In this document: positions 1-8,462 of the stretch, piece by piece
How positions within the stretch are numbered: the first letter of the stretch is position 1
Layout of the letters: every line of letters begins with the position of its first letter
NCBI RefSeq assembly: GCF_022024275.1
Contig: NZ_CP091804.1
Span: 1,054,001 to 1,118,000 of the forward strand
Direction of reading: 5' to 3'
DNA length: 64,000 nucleotides
Source: Sphingopyxis sp. BSN-002
GTDB lineage: Bacteria; Pseudomonadota; Alphaproteobacteria; Sphingomonadales; Sphingomonadaceae
Program-made: the position numbers and the translations under genes
Notes under the pieces: model-generated
Told to the model about the DNA's origin: nothing
Seen by the model: the letters and a program-made list of their open reading frames with translations, nothing else
Database searches by the model: none

Positions 1-1653
1 GAGCAGCAACGCCTTCAGTCCGACTTCGTAATTGCGCGCCGATTCCTTGCCGAACTCGAGCCGGGCGGGATCAAGCGACGCCGCGCTGCCCGAAAGCCCG
101 CCGCCGTTGAACCCGCCCGACTTCGAGCCCTCCGAATAAGTCGCATAGACGTTGAGGTCGCGTGCGACTTCGTAGGAGATGCTGCCCATGAGCGCGAGAT
201 CGCGCTCGGTCCGTTCGAACCGCGTCGGAGGAAAGGAGAGGAAACCCGCAAGCCCGCCGAACAGCGTGCCCACTGTCTGCGAGGTTACGAAATCGCGATG
301 CTCACGGTCGCCGCGCACGCCGACGCGCAGCGTGAGCCGCTCGGTCGGCTTGAAGCCAAACTGGCCGAAGATCGCCTTGCTGTCGATATCGAGGTCGGTC
401 TGCGCCAGCTGCTGCGTGCCCCCGAAGACCGGCGGCAGGCCCGCGAGCGTCGCGTCGTCGACATTTGTCTGCAGATCGCTCTCCAGACTGGCCTTGTGCA
501 GATAGACGCCGACAAGCCAGTCGAATGGCCCGTCGCTGGTCGAGACGAGGCGCAGTTCCTCGCTCAGCTGCCACTGCTTGTTGTCGCGGCCCGACCGGAA
601 ATAGGGTTCAGCGCTGAAGTCGAGGTCGATGAAATTCTTCGAGGTGAAACCGCGGTAGCCGGTGAGCGAGGTCAGCGACGCCCCGTCGAAATCATAGGTG
701 AGATTTGCGAAGCCGCCCCAGCTCTTGACGCTGTTTTCTTCCGCGTTCGGCGTCTTGGATACCGTCCGATCATAAACATTGCCCGGTGTGACCGCAGAAA
801 AGGGCGGCGGCAGGAACAGGAAGGCCGGGTCGAAGCCAACCAGAAGCAGGTCGCCGATCGAGCTGTTGGTGCGATCGCTCTGGAAATCGGCGCCAAGCGT
901 GACGGTCAGATCATCGGCGGGCTTGGCGAAAAACTTCGCGCGAAAGCCGTATCGACGAAGATCGCCGACCGCAGCGCCATCAACGCTGTTGCGCCGGAGC
1001 CCGTCGTCGTCGCTGAAATATCCGCTGACCGAGATCGCGGCGACGTCGCGGATGACCGGCACCTGGACATTGCCGCGCAACCGGATGCTTTCGTAATTGC
1101 CATATTGGGCATCGAACACCGCCTTGCTGTCTACGAGCGACGGCGTTTGGGTAATGATGTTGATCGCACCAACGGTCGAATTCTTGCCATAGAGCGTGCC
1201 CTGCGGCCCGCGCAGAACCTCGACGCGTTCGAGATCGATCAATTCGGGATTGAGCTGTTCGGGGCGCTGCAGATAGACGCCATCGACATAGAAGGCGACG
1301 TTCGGATCGATCCCGGGCTGCGTATTGCGTGCGGTGCTGGTCAGGCCGCGTATCGTGACCTTGTTGTCGCTCTGGCTGCCTTGCCCGAAGTCGAGCCGGG
1401 TATTGGGAACGAAGCGTGCCGCGTCTTCGAGCGAGCCGATGTTGCGCTTCTCGACGAAATCGGAACCGATCACCGAGATCGCAAGCGGCAGGTCGATCAC
1501 GCGTTCGTCGCGTTTCTGCGCCGTCACCACGATGTCGACGCCAGACTGTTCGGCCTCCCCCGCCGCCTCTTGCGCCATTGCGCCCGGGCTCCCCATTCCC
1601 GCCAGCAGCGCCAGAACCGACACGCAAGCGATCGCTCTTCCGTTTCCAGACAT
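1..1653 (-). CDS. TonB-dependent receptor, N-terminal part (gene runs off the left edge)
   Basis: Outer-membrane TonB-dependent receptor of the type sphingomonads use to import organic substrates. The visible 551 residues begin with a signal peptide ending near AMAQ, then the TonB-box/plug start DIVVTAQKRDERV, then plug motifs VDGVYLQRP and VEVLRGPQGTLYGKNS, and part of the beta-barrel. The frame is open to base 1, so the C-terminus is outside the window. I chose the ATG at 1653 because GGGAG lies six bases upstream; an in-frame ATG at 1659 has almost no spacing. It is divergent from a crotonase gene, and the gap holds a strong inverted repeat (1708-1750), so the pair is probably co-regulated. 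The substrate is unknown. Confidence 0.93.
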   Translation of the reverse strand, partial: MSGNGRAIACVSVLALLAGMGSPGAMAQEAAGEAEQSGVDIVVTAQKRDERVIDLPLAISVIGSDFVEKRNIGSLEDAARFVPNTRLDFGQGSQSDNKVTIRGLTSTARNTQPGIDPNVAFYVDGVYLQRPEQLNPELIDLERVEVLRGPQGTLYGKNSTVGAINIITQTPSLVDSKAVFDAQYGNYESIRLRGNVQVPVIRDVAAISVSGYFSDDDGLRRNSVDGAAVGDLRRYGFRAKFFAKPADDLTVTLGADFQSDRTNSSIGDLLLVGFDPAFLFLPPPFSAVTPGNVYDRTVSKTPNAEENSVKSWGGFANLTYDFDGASLTSLTGYRGFTSKNFIDLDFSAEPYFRSGRDNKQWQLSEELRLVSTSDGPFDWLVGVYLHKASLESDLQTNVDDATLAGLPPVFGGTQQLAQTDLDIDSKAIFGQFGFKPTERLTLRVGVRGDREHRDFVTSQTVGTLFGGLAGFLSFPPTRFERTERDLALMGSISYEVARDLNVYATYSEGSKSGGFNGGGLSGSAASLDPARLEFGKESARNYEVGLKALLL

Positions 1654-1707
1654 CCCCATCTCCCACGGCACCCGCATTTTTGCGGCTATGGTACGAAGGT
1701 CCCCCAA

Positions 1708-1750
1708 TTGCTTGACACTGACAAGTAATCAATTTGACAGTGTCAAGCAA
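1708..1750. promoter_or_regulatory. Nested inverted repeat, probable operator of the divergent receptor/crotonase pair
   Basis: TTGCTTGACACTG at 1708-1720 is repeated as a perfect 13-bp inverted copy at 1738-1750. Within it, TTGACAGTGTCAA (1734-1746) is itself a palindrome, and TTGACACTGACAA (1712-1724) is a near copy; their centres are 22 bp apart, two helical turns. Paired sites of this kind between divergent genes are typical of TetR-like or similar dimeric regulators. No such regulator is seen nearby. Confidence 0.6.
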
Positions 1751-1809
1751 TGCGCAAAATGGCGCTAGACGGGCTTCGCAATCCCGGCAGCCCGAAAGGA
1801 TCGTCCCCT

Positions 1810-2601
1810 ATGACCGACAGCGAAGAATTGGTGCATCTGTCACGCCGCGGCCCGGTGTCACTGATTTCCTTCCAGCCGCTCGCCGACGGAACAATCTCCA
1901 CGGTCGGGGCTGCGGCGCTCGGCCAGATCATCGAACGCGAGCTCGGCGATGACGACATCCGCGCCATCATTCTTACCGGCGCCCGCGACGGCATCTTCAT
2001 CCGTCATGGCAATCTTGCGGAGATCGGCCAGGCGGCGGCATCGCTGGCGAGTGGCGCCGTTACAGAAGAGGATTTTCTCGGGTCGCCGTTTGCGACCCTT
2101 TGTGCCCTGCTCGACGGCGCGACAAAGCCGGTCATAGCGGCCATCAACGGTCACTGCATGGGCGGCGGATTCGAGATTGCACTTGCCTGTACGATGCGGA
2201 TCGCGGCCGCATCGACGAGCGCGATCGGACTTCCGGAAATTCGCATCGGCATTCCGCCGGGTGTCGGCGGCCCGCAGCGATTGGCGAGGCTGATCGGATG
2301 GCACCGCGCGCGCCTCTTCGCGCTAAATGGCACGGTCCTCGACGCCGGCGAGGCCCTTGCGACGGGAATCATCGATGAAGTTGCGGACGATTCTGTCCAG
2401 GCTGCCATCCGGAAGGCCGACGGGTTCGCGAACCGATCCGCTTCCGCGGTTTCAGCGATCATGGAGCAGATGCGACCGACCGACGATCAGCAGGTCCACG
2501 AGAGCATTCTCGGCTTTGCCCGTTGCCTCACAGCCGACGGTACGGCCGATGCCTTTGCAGGGCTGGCTACGGCAAAAATCGCAATTGAGCAGCTGGACTA
2601 A
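1810..2601 (+). CDS. Enoyl-CoA hydratase/isomerase family (crotonase) protein
   Basis: Crotonase-fold enzyme of 263 residues acting on acyl-CoA thioesters, probably a 2-enoyl-CoA hydratase. The oxyanion-hole segment INGHCMGGGFE is at about residues 112-122, and PEIRIGIPPGVGGPQRL follows at about 142-158. Both glutamates used by classical hydratases appear to be kept (about E122 and E143), which favours hydratase over isomerase chemistry. I chose the ATG at 1810, which has AAAGGA eight bases upstream, over an in-frame ATG at 1750 that lies in the inverted repeat. Its divergence from a TonB receptor suggests breakdown of an imported compound. The exact substrate cannot be read from sequence. 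Confidence 0.88.
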   Translation: MTDSEELVHLSRRGPVSLISFQPLADGTISTVGAAALGQIIERELGDDDIRAIILTGARDGIFIRHGNLAEIGQAAASLASGAVTEEDFLGSPFATLCALLDGATKPVIAAINGHCMGGGFEIALACTMRIAAASTSAIGLPEIRIGIPPGVGGPQRLARLIGWHRARLFALNGTVLDAGEALATGIIDEVADDSVQAAIRKADGFANRSASAVSAIMEQMRPTDDQQVHESILGFARCLTADGTADAFAGLATAKIAIEQLD

Positions 2602-2656
2602 CTCGCAGCCATTGGCCGGTAGGAGACCGTCCGGTTCTGGACGGAACAATTCGAAT

Positions 2657-3976
2657 TCAGACGTTCGCAAGTCTCGTGCGGCCTAAGCTTCCTCGCAGGC
2701 GATCGAACTCCGCGGCAACATGCCGGACGTAGGGGAGCCCGCGGTCGCAGATCGCCAGATCGGCCCCATCCCATTCGATAAGGCCGCGCCGCTCATACTC
2801 TCCCAAAGCCTGTCGGACTGTCATTTGGTCGCCGGCGCCCAGAAGCGTGCGGCCACGACACAAGAGATCCCGGATATGGCCAGCGCGTCGCTGTTGTTCG
2901 CTACCACTATATACTCCCCGCACCGCAGCGAGCCGATCCTCTGCGACGACATCGCGGTAATGACCTGCTCTCTTCTCATTCTGGACGATGAGGTCGGGAA
3001 AGCGGCTTATGGCACTGGCGCCAAAGCCGATCAGCACTGGCGCATCATCGTCGGTAAAGCCCTGAAAGTTCCGGTTGACGCTTCCCTCTGCTGCCGCAGC
3101 CGCAAGCGAGTCTCCCGGCAAGGCAAAATGATCGAAGCCAACAGGGATGTAGCCGGCTTGTGTCAGGCGTTCATATCCTCGTTCAGCCTGTTCGAAGCGC
3201 AACCGCGCGTCCGGCAGGTCCGTCGCGTCGATCCGCCGCTGACGCGGGATCATGTCCGGAAGGTGCGCATAACCGAAAAGCGCGATCCGGCTCGGCGCGA
3301 GTCGGATCGCTTCGTCCAGCGTTTCATCGAGATCGGCGAGGCTCTGACCGGGGAGCCCGTACATCAGGTCGAAATTGATCGCATCGATGTCGCGGAGCCG
3401 CAACGCCGCGACGACACGCTCGATGTGCGAGAGCGGTTGTATCCGTCCGATCGCCTGCTGGACATGCGGTGCAAAGGTCTGCACGCCGAGGCTCACGCGG
3501 GTCACGCGGGCGGCCGCGAGCACAAGCGCCCAATCGGACGAGAAGCCGCGTGGATCGAGTTCGACCGATATGTCGGGCCGATGCGCGTCGAACAGCGTCA
3601 GCAGAAGATCGAGCAGGCGGACGAGTTCGACCGGCGCGATCGCATTCGGGCTGCCGCCACCGAAGGCGATGCGGCGGACGCGGCCGCGGCCTCCGAGCCG
3701 CTTTGCGACGAGCGCGATCTCCGACTGTAGCGCAGCGAGATAGTCCGCGAGGCGTTGCTTCCGCCCGGCCGCGCCGGTGTTGCATCCGCAATACCAGCAA
3801 ATCTGCTCGCAAAAGGGGATATGGACATAGAGCGAGAGCGGCGTCGCGGCTTCGACCCTGTCGAGCGCCTCGCCATAGGCTTCTGCCCCGACATCGTCAG
3901 TGAACTCCATCGCCGTGGGGTAGCTGGTGTAGCGCGGCACGGGCCGGGCGAGCAGATCGGGATGATAAGACCACAT
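2657..3976 (-). CDS. hemN: Oxygen-independent coproporphyrinogen III oxidase
   Basis: Radical SAM enzyme that oxidatively decarboxylates coproporphyrinogen III to protoporphyrinogen IX without O2, in the cytoplasm. It has 439 residues, the usual HemN length. The Fe-S/SAM cluster motif is C56-x3-C60-x2-C63 followed by C65, as in true HemN rather than HemW, and the N-terminus PVPRYTSYPTA is also HemN-like. It lies downstream of the cbb3 operon on the same strand but has its own perfect FNR box (4011-4024). The box centre is 41.5 bp from the A of the ATG and I see no convincing ribosome-binding site, so the message may be leaderless. It would supply haem for the oxidase under low oxygen. Confidence 0.95.
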   Translation of the reverse strand: MWSYHPDLLARPVPRYTSYPTAMEFTDDVGAEAYGEALDRVEAATPLSLYVHIPFCEQICWYCGCNTGAAGRKQRLADYLAALQSEIALVAKRLGGRGRVRRIAFGGGSPNAIAPVELVRLLDLLLTLFDAHRPDISVELDPRGFSSDWALVLAAARVTRVSLGVQTFAPHVQQAIGRIQPLSHIERVVAALRLRDIDAINFDLMYGLPGQSLADLDETLDEAIRLAPSRIALFGYAHLPDMIPRQRRIDATDLPDARLRFEQAERGYERLTQAGYIPVGFDHFALPGDSLAAAAAEGSVNRNFQGFTDDDAPVLIGFGASAISRFPDLIVQNEKRAGHYRDVVAEDRLAAVRGVYSGSEQQRRAGHIRDLLCRGRTLLGAGDQMTVRQALGEYERRGLIEWDGADLAICDRGLPYVRHVAAEFDRLRGSLGRTRLANV

Positions 3977-4010
3977 GAGGCTGGCTTAACCGCCGAAGAT
4001 CACGACAGCA

Positions 4011-4024
4011 TTGATCGGGATCAA
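4011..4024 (-). promoter_or_regulatory. FNR box upstream of hemN
   Basis: TTGATCGGGATCAA is a perfect match to the FNR consensus TTGAT-N4-ATCAA. If it acts as a class II site (centre at -41.5), transcription would start exactly at the first base of the hemN ATG (3976). Confidence 0.8.
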
Positions 4025-4035
4025 CACTCGTCGCG

Positions 4036-4269
4036 TCAGCAACATCCCGGCTTCTTTCCTGTCGGCCTGTCACGCCGCTCGGTGACGACGTGACAGGCTT
4101 TGGCGCAGCCATTCTCGTCGCGCGGTGGAGCGGCCGGATCGGTAGGAAGGATGAGATGCCTCACACCGCCGCCGCAGGTCGGAACGCGCAGGACACGGGC
4201 ATCGCTCGCAAGCGGCGCCAGCGCTAATCCAGCGGCGGCGGCCATGGCGGTGAGCCGGCGCGCGGTCAT
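4036..4269 (-). CDS. Small exported Cys-rich protein, last gene of the cbb3 assembly operon
   Basis: A 77-residue protein I do not recognise by name. It starts with a signal peptide (RRLTAMAAAAGLALAPLASDA), so the mature part is about 52 residues and periplasmic. The mature part has five cysteines: one in the segment VPTCGGGV, two in GCAKACH, and a C-terminal CC. Its ATG overlaps the TGA of ccoS as ATGA, so it is translationally coupled to the oxidase assembly genes. Position and cysteines suggest metal handling or thiol chemistry in cbb3 maturation; that is inference. Conservation in related cco loci would confirm it. Confidence 0.7.
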   Translation of the reverse strand: MTARRLTAMAAAAGLALAPLASDARVLRVPTCGGGVRHLILPTDPAAPPRDENGCAKACHVVTERRDRPTGKKPGCC

Positions 4270-4421
4270 GACGGTTGATCCTGGTCGTCCTCGACAAAGA
4301 TGCGAAGCGCTGCGCCATCGAGATCCTCAAACTGGCCTTGGCGGAGCGACCAAAAGAAGGCGGCGAGCCCAAGCAAGCCAAGCCCGAGCGCGACCGGAAT
4401 GAGAAGGATAAGACCGTTCAC
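4266..4421 (-). CDS. ccoS: cbb3 oxidase maturation protein CcoS
   Basis: A 51-residue protein with one N-terminal membrane helix (LILLIPVALGLGLLGLAAFF) followed by WSLRQGQFEDLDGAALRIF, the characteristic CcoS signature. CcoS is needed to insert cofactors into the cbb3 oxidase. It starts with GTG: the stop codon of ccoI overlaps this start (GTGA), and its own stop overlaps the next ATG. Length and position directly after ccoI are standard for ccoGHIS operons. Confidence 0.9.
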   Translation of the reverse strand: MNGLILLIPVALGLGLLGLAAFFWSLRQGQFEDLDGAALRIFVEDDQDQPS

Positions 4422-6541
4422 CGTATTGCGGCCTTGAGGCGAAGGGCGTTGCCGACGACAAGGAGCGAGGATCCCGACATGGCAATCGCCGCAACGAGCG
4501 GCGTAACCAGCCCAAGGAAGGCGAGCGGTACGGCGATGACGTTATAGAAGATCGCCAGCATGAAATTCTGCCGCACAATCGCCTGCGTCCGCCGCGCCAT
4601 CCGGATTGTCTCGACGACGGGCATCAAACGGTCGCCGAGGAAGATGCAGTCGGCGGCATTTTTCCCGACATCGCTCGCCGAGCCCGGCGCCATCGACGCA
4701 TGGCCTGCCGCGAGCGCGGGCCCGTCGTTCAGCCCATCACCGATCATGAGGACTTTATGCCCGAGCGCCGCCTGGCGCGCGATCGCCTCGAGCTTGTCGT
4801 GCGGGCTCATCGCGGTCTGCGCCATGATACCGAGTTCGCGCGCGACGGGCGCGACGGCTTCGGCGCGATCGCCGGACAGGATCATGGCGCCTATCCCCTC
4901 GCCGCGCAGCGCTTCGATCGCCTCGGCGGCGTCGGGGCGCAACTGGTCGGCGAAGCGGATGGTTGCGACGGGGCGGCCGTCGACTGCGAGCTGGGTGACC
5001 AGCGCGTCGCCGAGCTCGGTGCCAATCGGACGCCCGAGGGTCACCGTGCGATCGGACCAGTGGCCCTCGACACCGAAGCCCGGCGTCTCGCGGATCGATC
5101 GAATGTCGGCCGGACGGACGTCATAGACCTGAAGACCGCGGGTCAATGCTTCGCTGAGCGGATGGCGGCTCGCCTGCGCCAGCGCGAGGATCAGCGACTT
5201 GATGCCGATATCGAGGCGATCGAGTCCGTGCGCTTCGGGTCGTCCGAGCGTCAGGGTTCCGGTTTTGTCGACAAGCGCGAGATCGACTTCGGACAAGCGT
5301 TCAAGCGCCGAGCCGTCCTTAATAAGCACGCCGCCACGCATCAGCGAACCGGCGGCGACGATCTGCGCCGCCGGCACGGCGAGACCAAGCGCGCAGGGGC
5401 AGGTGATGATCAGCACGGCGGCCGCGATGAGCAGGCTCTGGTGCCAACCCGCACCCGCGATCATCCAGCCCGCAAAAGCGAGGAGCGCAAGCGTATGAAC
5501 GGCCGGGGCGTAAAGCCGCGCCGCGCGGTCGGCGATGCGAACGTAGCGCGATTTGCCCTGCGCCGCCTCGCCCATCAGCCGCGCAATGTCGGCGATCGCG
5601 GTATCGGCGCCGGCGGCGGTCACACGCACGCGGATCGGTGCATCGAGATTGAGCGTCCCGGCGTGGACGGCATCTCCAAGGCGAACCGTCTGCGGGGCGC
5701 TTTCGCCGGTTAGCAGCGACAGATCGATGCTGCTCGACCCGCCGGCGACGACACCATCGGCCGCAAGCCGTTCGCCGGCAGCAACGAGCATGACCATCCC
5801 CGGTTCAAGCGCCGTGGCATCGACCCAGTGCGTCGAACGTTCGTGGCGATAGACCATCGCACCGGTGCCCATGTTGCGAAGCAATGCTGTGACGCCTCCA
5901 CGCGCGCGATCGCGCATCACGCTATCGAGCCAGCGGCCACAGAGCAGGAAGAAGAGCAGCATCACCGCGCCGTCGAAATAGGCGTGAGCGCCGTGCGTCG
6001 CCGTCTCGTAGAGGCTCATCACGCTCACGAGGAGCACCCCGATGCTGATCGGGACATCCATGTTGGTGCGCCGATGGCGCAGCGCGCGCCAGGCCGAACG
6101 GAAGAAGGGGCGACCGGCATAAGCGACAGTCGGCAATGCGATCATAGCCGACAGCCAGTGGAACAGGTCGCGGGTAGCCCCCGTCGCGCCCGACCAGACC
6201 GATACCGACAAGAGCATGATGTTCATCATCGCGAAGCCCGACACAGCGACGGCACGCAGCAACTCGCGCGTCGTTTCGGCCTCGGCGCTGGCCTCGTCGG
6301 CGCCCGTTCCGATCGGGTGCGCCTCGAACCCCAGCGTGGCGAAGGCGCCGAGGAGATCGGGCATTTCTGCGTCCGATGCGCAAGAAACATGCACGCGCTT
6401 CTCGGTGAAGTTCACGCGCGCCGCAGCGATGCGCTTGTCGCGCACGAGCCCCTGCTCGAGTTTCGCGATGCATCCCGCGCAGCGAATGTCGGGAACGGCG
6501 AAGTCGCGTTCGACCAGCGCGGAAGCAGCAGCGGCGGTCAT
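4418..6541 (-). CDS. ccoI: Copper-translocating P-type ATPase for cbb3 assembly
   Basis: Inner-membrane P1B-type ATPase of 707 residues that exports copper for the CuB centre of the cbb3 oxidase. Seen in order: an N-terminal heavy-metal domain with RCAGCIAK (CxxC), several membrane helices, the TGES actuator segment, the intramembrane TCPCALGLA metal site, the phosphorylation motif DKTGTLT, and MIGDGLNDGPAL. The start is the ATG at 6541, which overlaps the ccoH stop (ATGA). It sits in ccoG-H-I-S order, so it is CcoI/FixI rather than a general CopA. Confidence 0.95.
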   Translation of the reverse strand: MTAAAASALVERDFAVPDIRCAGCIAKLEQGLVRDKRIAAARVNFTEKRVHVSCASDAEMPDLLGAFATLGFEAHPIGTGADEASAEAETTRELLRAVAVSGFAMMNIMLLSVSVWSGATGATRDLFHWLSAMIALPTVAYAGRPFFRSAWRALRHRRTNMDVPISIGVLLVSVMSLYETATHGAHAYFDGAVMLLFFLLCGRWLDSVMRDRARGGVTALLRNMGTGAMVYRHERSTHWVDATALEPGMVMLVAAGERLAADGVVAGGSSSIDLSLLTGESAPQTVRLGDAVHAGTLNLDAPIRVRVTAAGADTAIADIARLMGEAAQGKSRYVRIADRAARLYAPAVHTLALLAFAGWMIAGAGWHQSLLIAAAVLIITCPCALGLAVPAAQIVAAGSLMRGGVLIKDGSALERLSEVDLALVDKTGTLTLGRPEAHGLDRLDIGIKSLILALAQASRHPLSEALTRGLQVYDVRPADIRSIRETPGFGVEGHWSDRTVTLGRPIGTELGDALVTQLAVDGRPVATIRFADQLRPDAAEAIEALRGEGIGAMILSGDRAEAVAPVARELGIMAQTAMSPHDKLEAIARQAALGHKVLMIGDGLNDGPALAAGHASMAPGSASDVGKNAADCIFLGDRLMPVVETIRMARRTQAIVRQNFMLAIFYNVIAVPLAFLGLVTPLVAAIAMSGSSLLVVGNALRLKAAIR

Positions 6542-7008
6542 TGCACATCCTTCCGGTACCGCGCTTCGTCGCTGCCGTGCCGCACGACAAGGTCGAGCCG
6601 CCACCGCCCGGGCGCCAGCGGGCGGGTCGAGCGCAGCACGCCGCCTGCCGTGGGCTCGAAATGGAGCGCGGCGGGCGCGGTGCGCCCAACCGGATGATTG
6701 ACGGTCGCCGACACGCGGAGGTCGGCGAGCGGGCGGTTATTCTTGCCTATGGTCAGCAGGACATGCCGGGCGGGGTCGAGGCTCACGGTCTCGGTCCAGC
6801 CGAGGCGATCCTGCGCTTCGGCGCGCTTCAGCCATTCGTTATAATGCTGGCTCGCGACATAGCTGTTATCGACGACCGTCCCCCCGAAGGTCGAGGATGC
6901 GAGGCGCGCCATCGTGAAGTTGACGGTCATCACGACAGCGAAGAAGGCGACCAGGATCGCCGTCATATGCCAGCCGGTGAAGGCCTGAGAGGTCGGTCGC
7001 TCGGTCAT
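6538..7008 (-). CDS. ccoH: cbb3 oxidase assembly protein CcoH (FixH)
   Basis: A 156-residue membrane-anchored protein. One N-terminal helix (MTAILVAFFAVVMTVNFTM) is followed by SSTFGGTVVDNSYVASQHYNEW, a typical FixH segment, and a periplasmic domain. CcoH associates with the oxidase and is needed for its stability. The start overlaps the end of ccoG (ATGA-type overlap) and its stop overlaps the ccoI start. Confidence 0.93.
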   Translation of the reverse strand: MTERPTSQAFTGWHMTAILVAFFAVVMTVNFTMARLASSTFGGTVVDNSYVASQHYNEWLKRAEAQDRLGWTETVSLDPARHVLLTIGKNNRPLADLRVSATVNHPVGRTAPAALHFEPTAGGVLRSTRPLAPGRWRLDLVVRHGSDEARYRKDVQ

Positions 7009-8462
7009 TGTCCTGGCTCCGGTTGGTCGAACTGGATGGTCTCTGAGTCGCCGCCGGGATCGCGATCGAGCGCGCGGGCCGCGATGGTGAAATCCTGGCG
7101 CGCCGGTCCGCCGCCGGGTGCGACGACGAAGAGCTTGACGCGGGTGACGCTGTCGGGTGCGAGCGGCACTTCAATCCGGTCTCCCGCAGCTCCGCGCGAT
7201 CCTGTCTCGGACCAGAGCGCGGCGCCCGGGAGGCCGCTGACGGTCACCGCGACCCGGCGCGGCCGCGCCTCCATGTTGCGGAGTTTCAGTGTATAGGTGT
7301 TGCGAATATGACCGTCGGAGAGCTGGACATAGAGCGGACTGCGCTCGTGCTGGACGGCGAGATCGAGGCGGGTGCGCTGGCCGAGCGAGAAGAGCATCGC
7401 GGCGCCGATCGCACTCCACACGCCGAGATAGAGCAAGGTTCTCGGCCGCATCAGCGTTTTGCGCACCGGCTGCGCGACGCCGCCGGCCTTTTCGGACGCG
7501 GCATCGTCGAGCGTGCAATAGTCGATGAGCCCGCGCGGCCGCCCGATCTGGCTCATCACCCCGTCGCAGGCATCGATGCACAGCGCGCAGGTGATGCAGC
7601 CGATCTGCGGCCCCTCGCGAATGTCGATGCCGGTCGGACAGACCGCGACGCACTGGTTGCAGTCGACGCAGTCGCCGAAGGTCCCGGGGTGCGCTTGCCC
7701 CTTCTTGACGCTGCCGCGTGGTTCGCCGCGCCAGTCCTTGTAAGTCACCAACAGCGACTTCTCGTCCATCATCGCGGTCTGGATGCGCGGCCAGGGGCAC
7801 ATATAGATGCACACCTGTTCGCGCATGAAGCCGCCGAGAACGAAGGTCGTCGCGGTGAGAACCGCCACCGTTCCATAGGCGATCGGCGCCGCCTGCCCGG
7901 TCCAGAAATCATGAGTCAGCGTCGGCGCGTCGGCAAAATACATGATCCACGCGCCGCCGGTCCAGAAAGCAACGGTGAGATAGACCAGATATTTGAGACC
8001 GCGCTTCGCCAGCTTTTCGATAGACCATTGTCCGTTCGCAAGCCGTAACTGCGCGTTGCGGTCGCCATCGATCAGCCGGTCGACGTGCTGGAAGAGGTCG
8101 GTCCACACCGTCTGAGGGCAGGCATAGCCGCACCAGGCGCGCCCCACCGCGCTCGTGACGAGGAAAAGACCGATCCCCGCCATGATGAGCAGGCCTGCAA
8201 CATAGTAGAATTCATGCGGCCAGATTTCGATCTGGAACATGTAGAAGCGCCGATGCGCGAGATCGACGAGCACCGCCTGGTCGGGGGCATAGGGACCGCG
8301 ATCCCAGCGGATCCAGGGCGTGCCATAATAGATGGCAAGCGTGACCGCCATGATCGCCCACTTCAGCCGGCGGAAGAAGCCGTCGACCTTTTTGGGATAG
8401 ACGCCCTTGCGCGCTGCATAGAGCGAGGCCGGGGCGCCGGTCAGATCCTCAGGGCTGGCCAT
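7005..8462 (-). CDS. ccoG: cbb3 oxidase accessory ferredoxin protein CcoG (FixG/RdxA)
   Basis: A 485-residue inner-membrane protein with several helices, a NapH/FixG-type segment around CGYACPQTVWTDLF, two clustered 4Fe-4S ferredoxin motifs (CVDCNQCVAVCPTGIDIR and CITCALCIDACDGVM), and a C-terminal periplasmic Ig-like domain. CcoG reduces copper during cbb3 assembly. I chose the ATG at 8462, which overlaps the last codons of ccoP by 14 bases, because the sequence reads MASPEDLTG there as in relatives; the frame is open further upstream but that stretch belongs to ccoP. Confidence 0.93.
   Translation of the reverse strand: MASPEDLTGAPASLYAARKGVYPKKVDGFFRRLKWAIMAVTLAIYYGTPWIRWDRGPYAPDQAVLVDLAHRRFYMFQIEIWPHEFYYVAGLLIMAGIGLFLVTSAVGRAWCGYACPQTVWTDLFQHVDRLIDGDRNAQLRLANGQWSIEKLAKRGLKYLVYLTVAFWTGGAWIMYFADAPTLTHDFWTGQAAPIAYGTVAVLTATTFVLGGFMREQVCIYMCPWPRIQTAMMDEKSLLVTYKDWRGEPRGSVKKGQAHPGTFGDCVDCNQCVAVCPTGIDIREGPQIGCITCALCIDACDGVMSQIGRPRGLIDYCTLDDAASEKAGGVAQPVRKTLMRPRTLLYLGVWSAIGAAMLFSLGQRTRLDLAVQHERSPLYVQLSDGHIRNTYTLKLRNMEARPRRVAVTVSGLPGAALWSETGSRGAAGDRIEVPLAPDSVTRVKLFVVAPGGGPARQDFTIAARALDRDPGGDSETIQFDQPEPGQ

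Noticed and set aside
2610..2650. Small hairpin (CCGTCC/GGACGG) between the crotonase and hemN genes as a terminator
   Set aside because: Only six pairs and no T-run on either strand.
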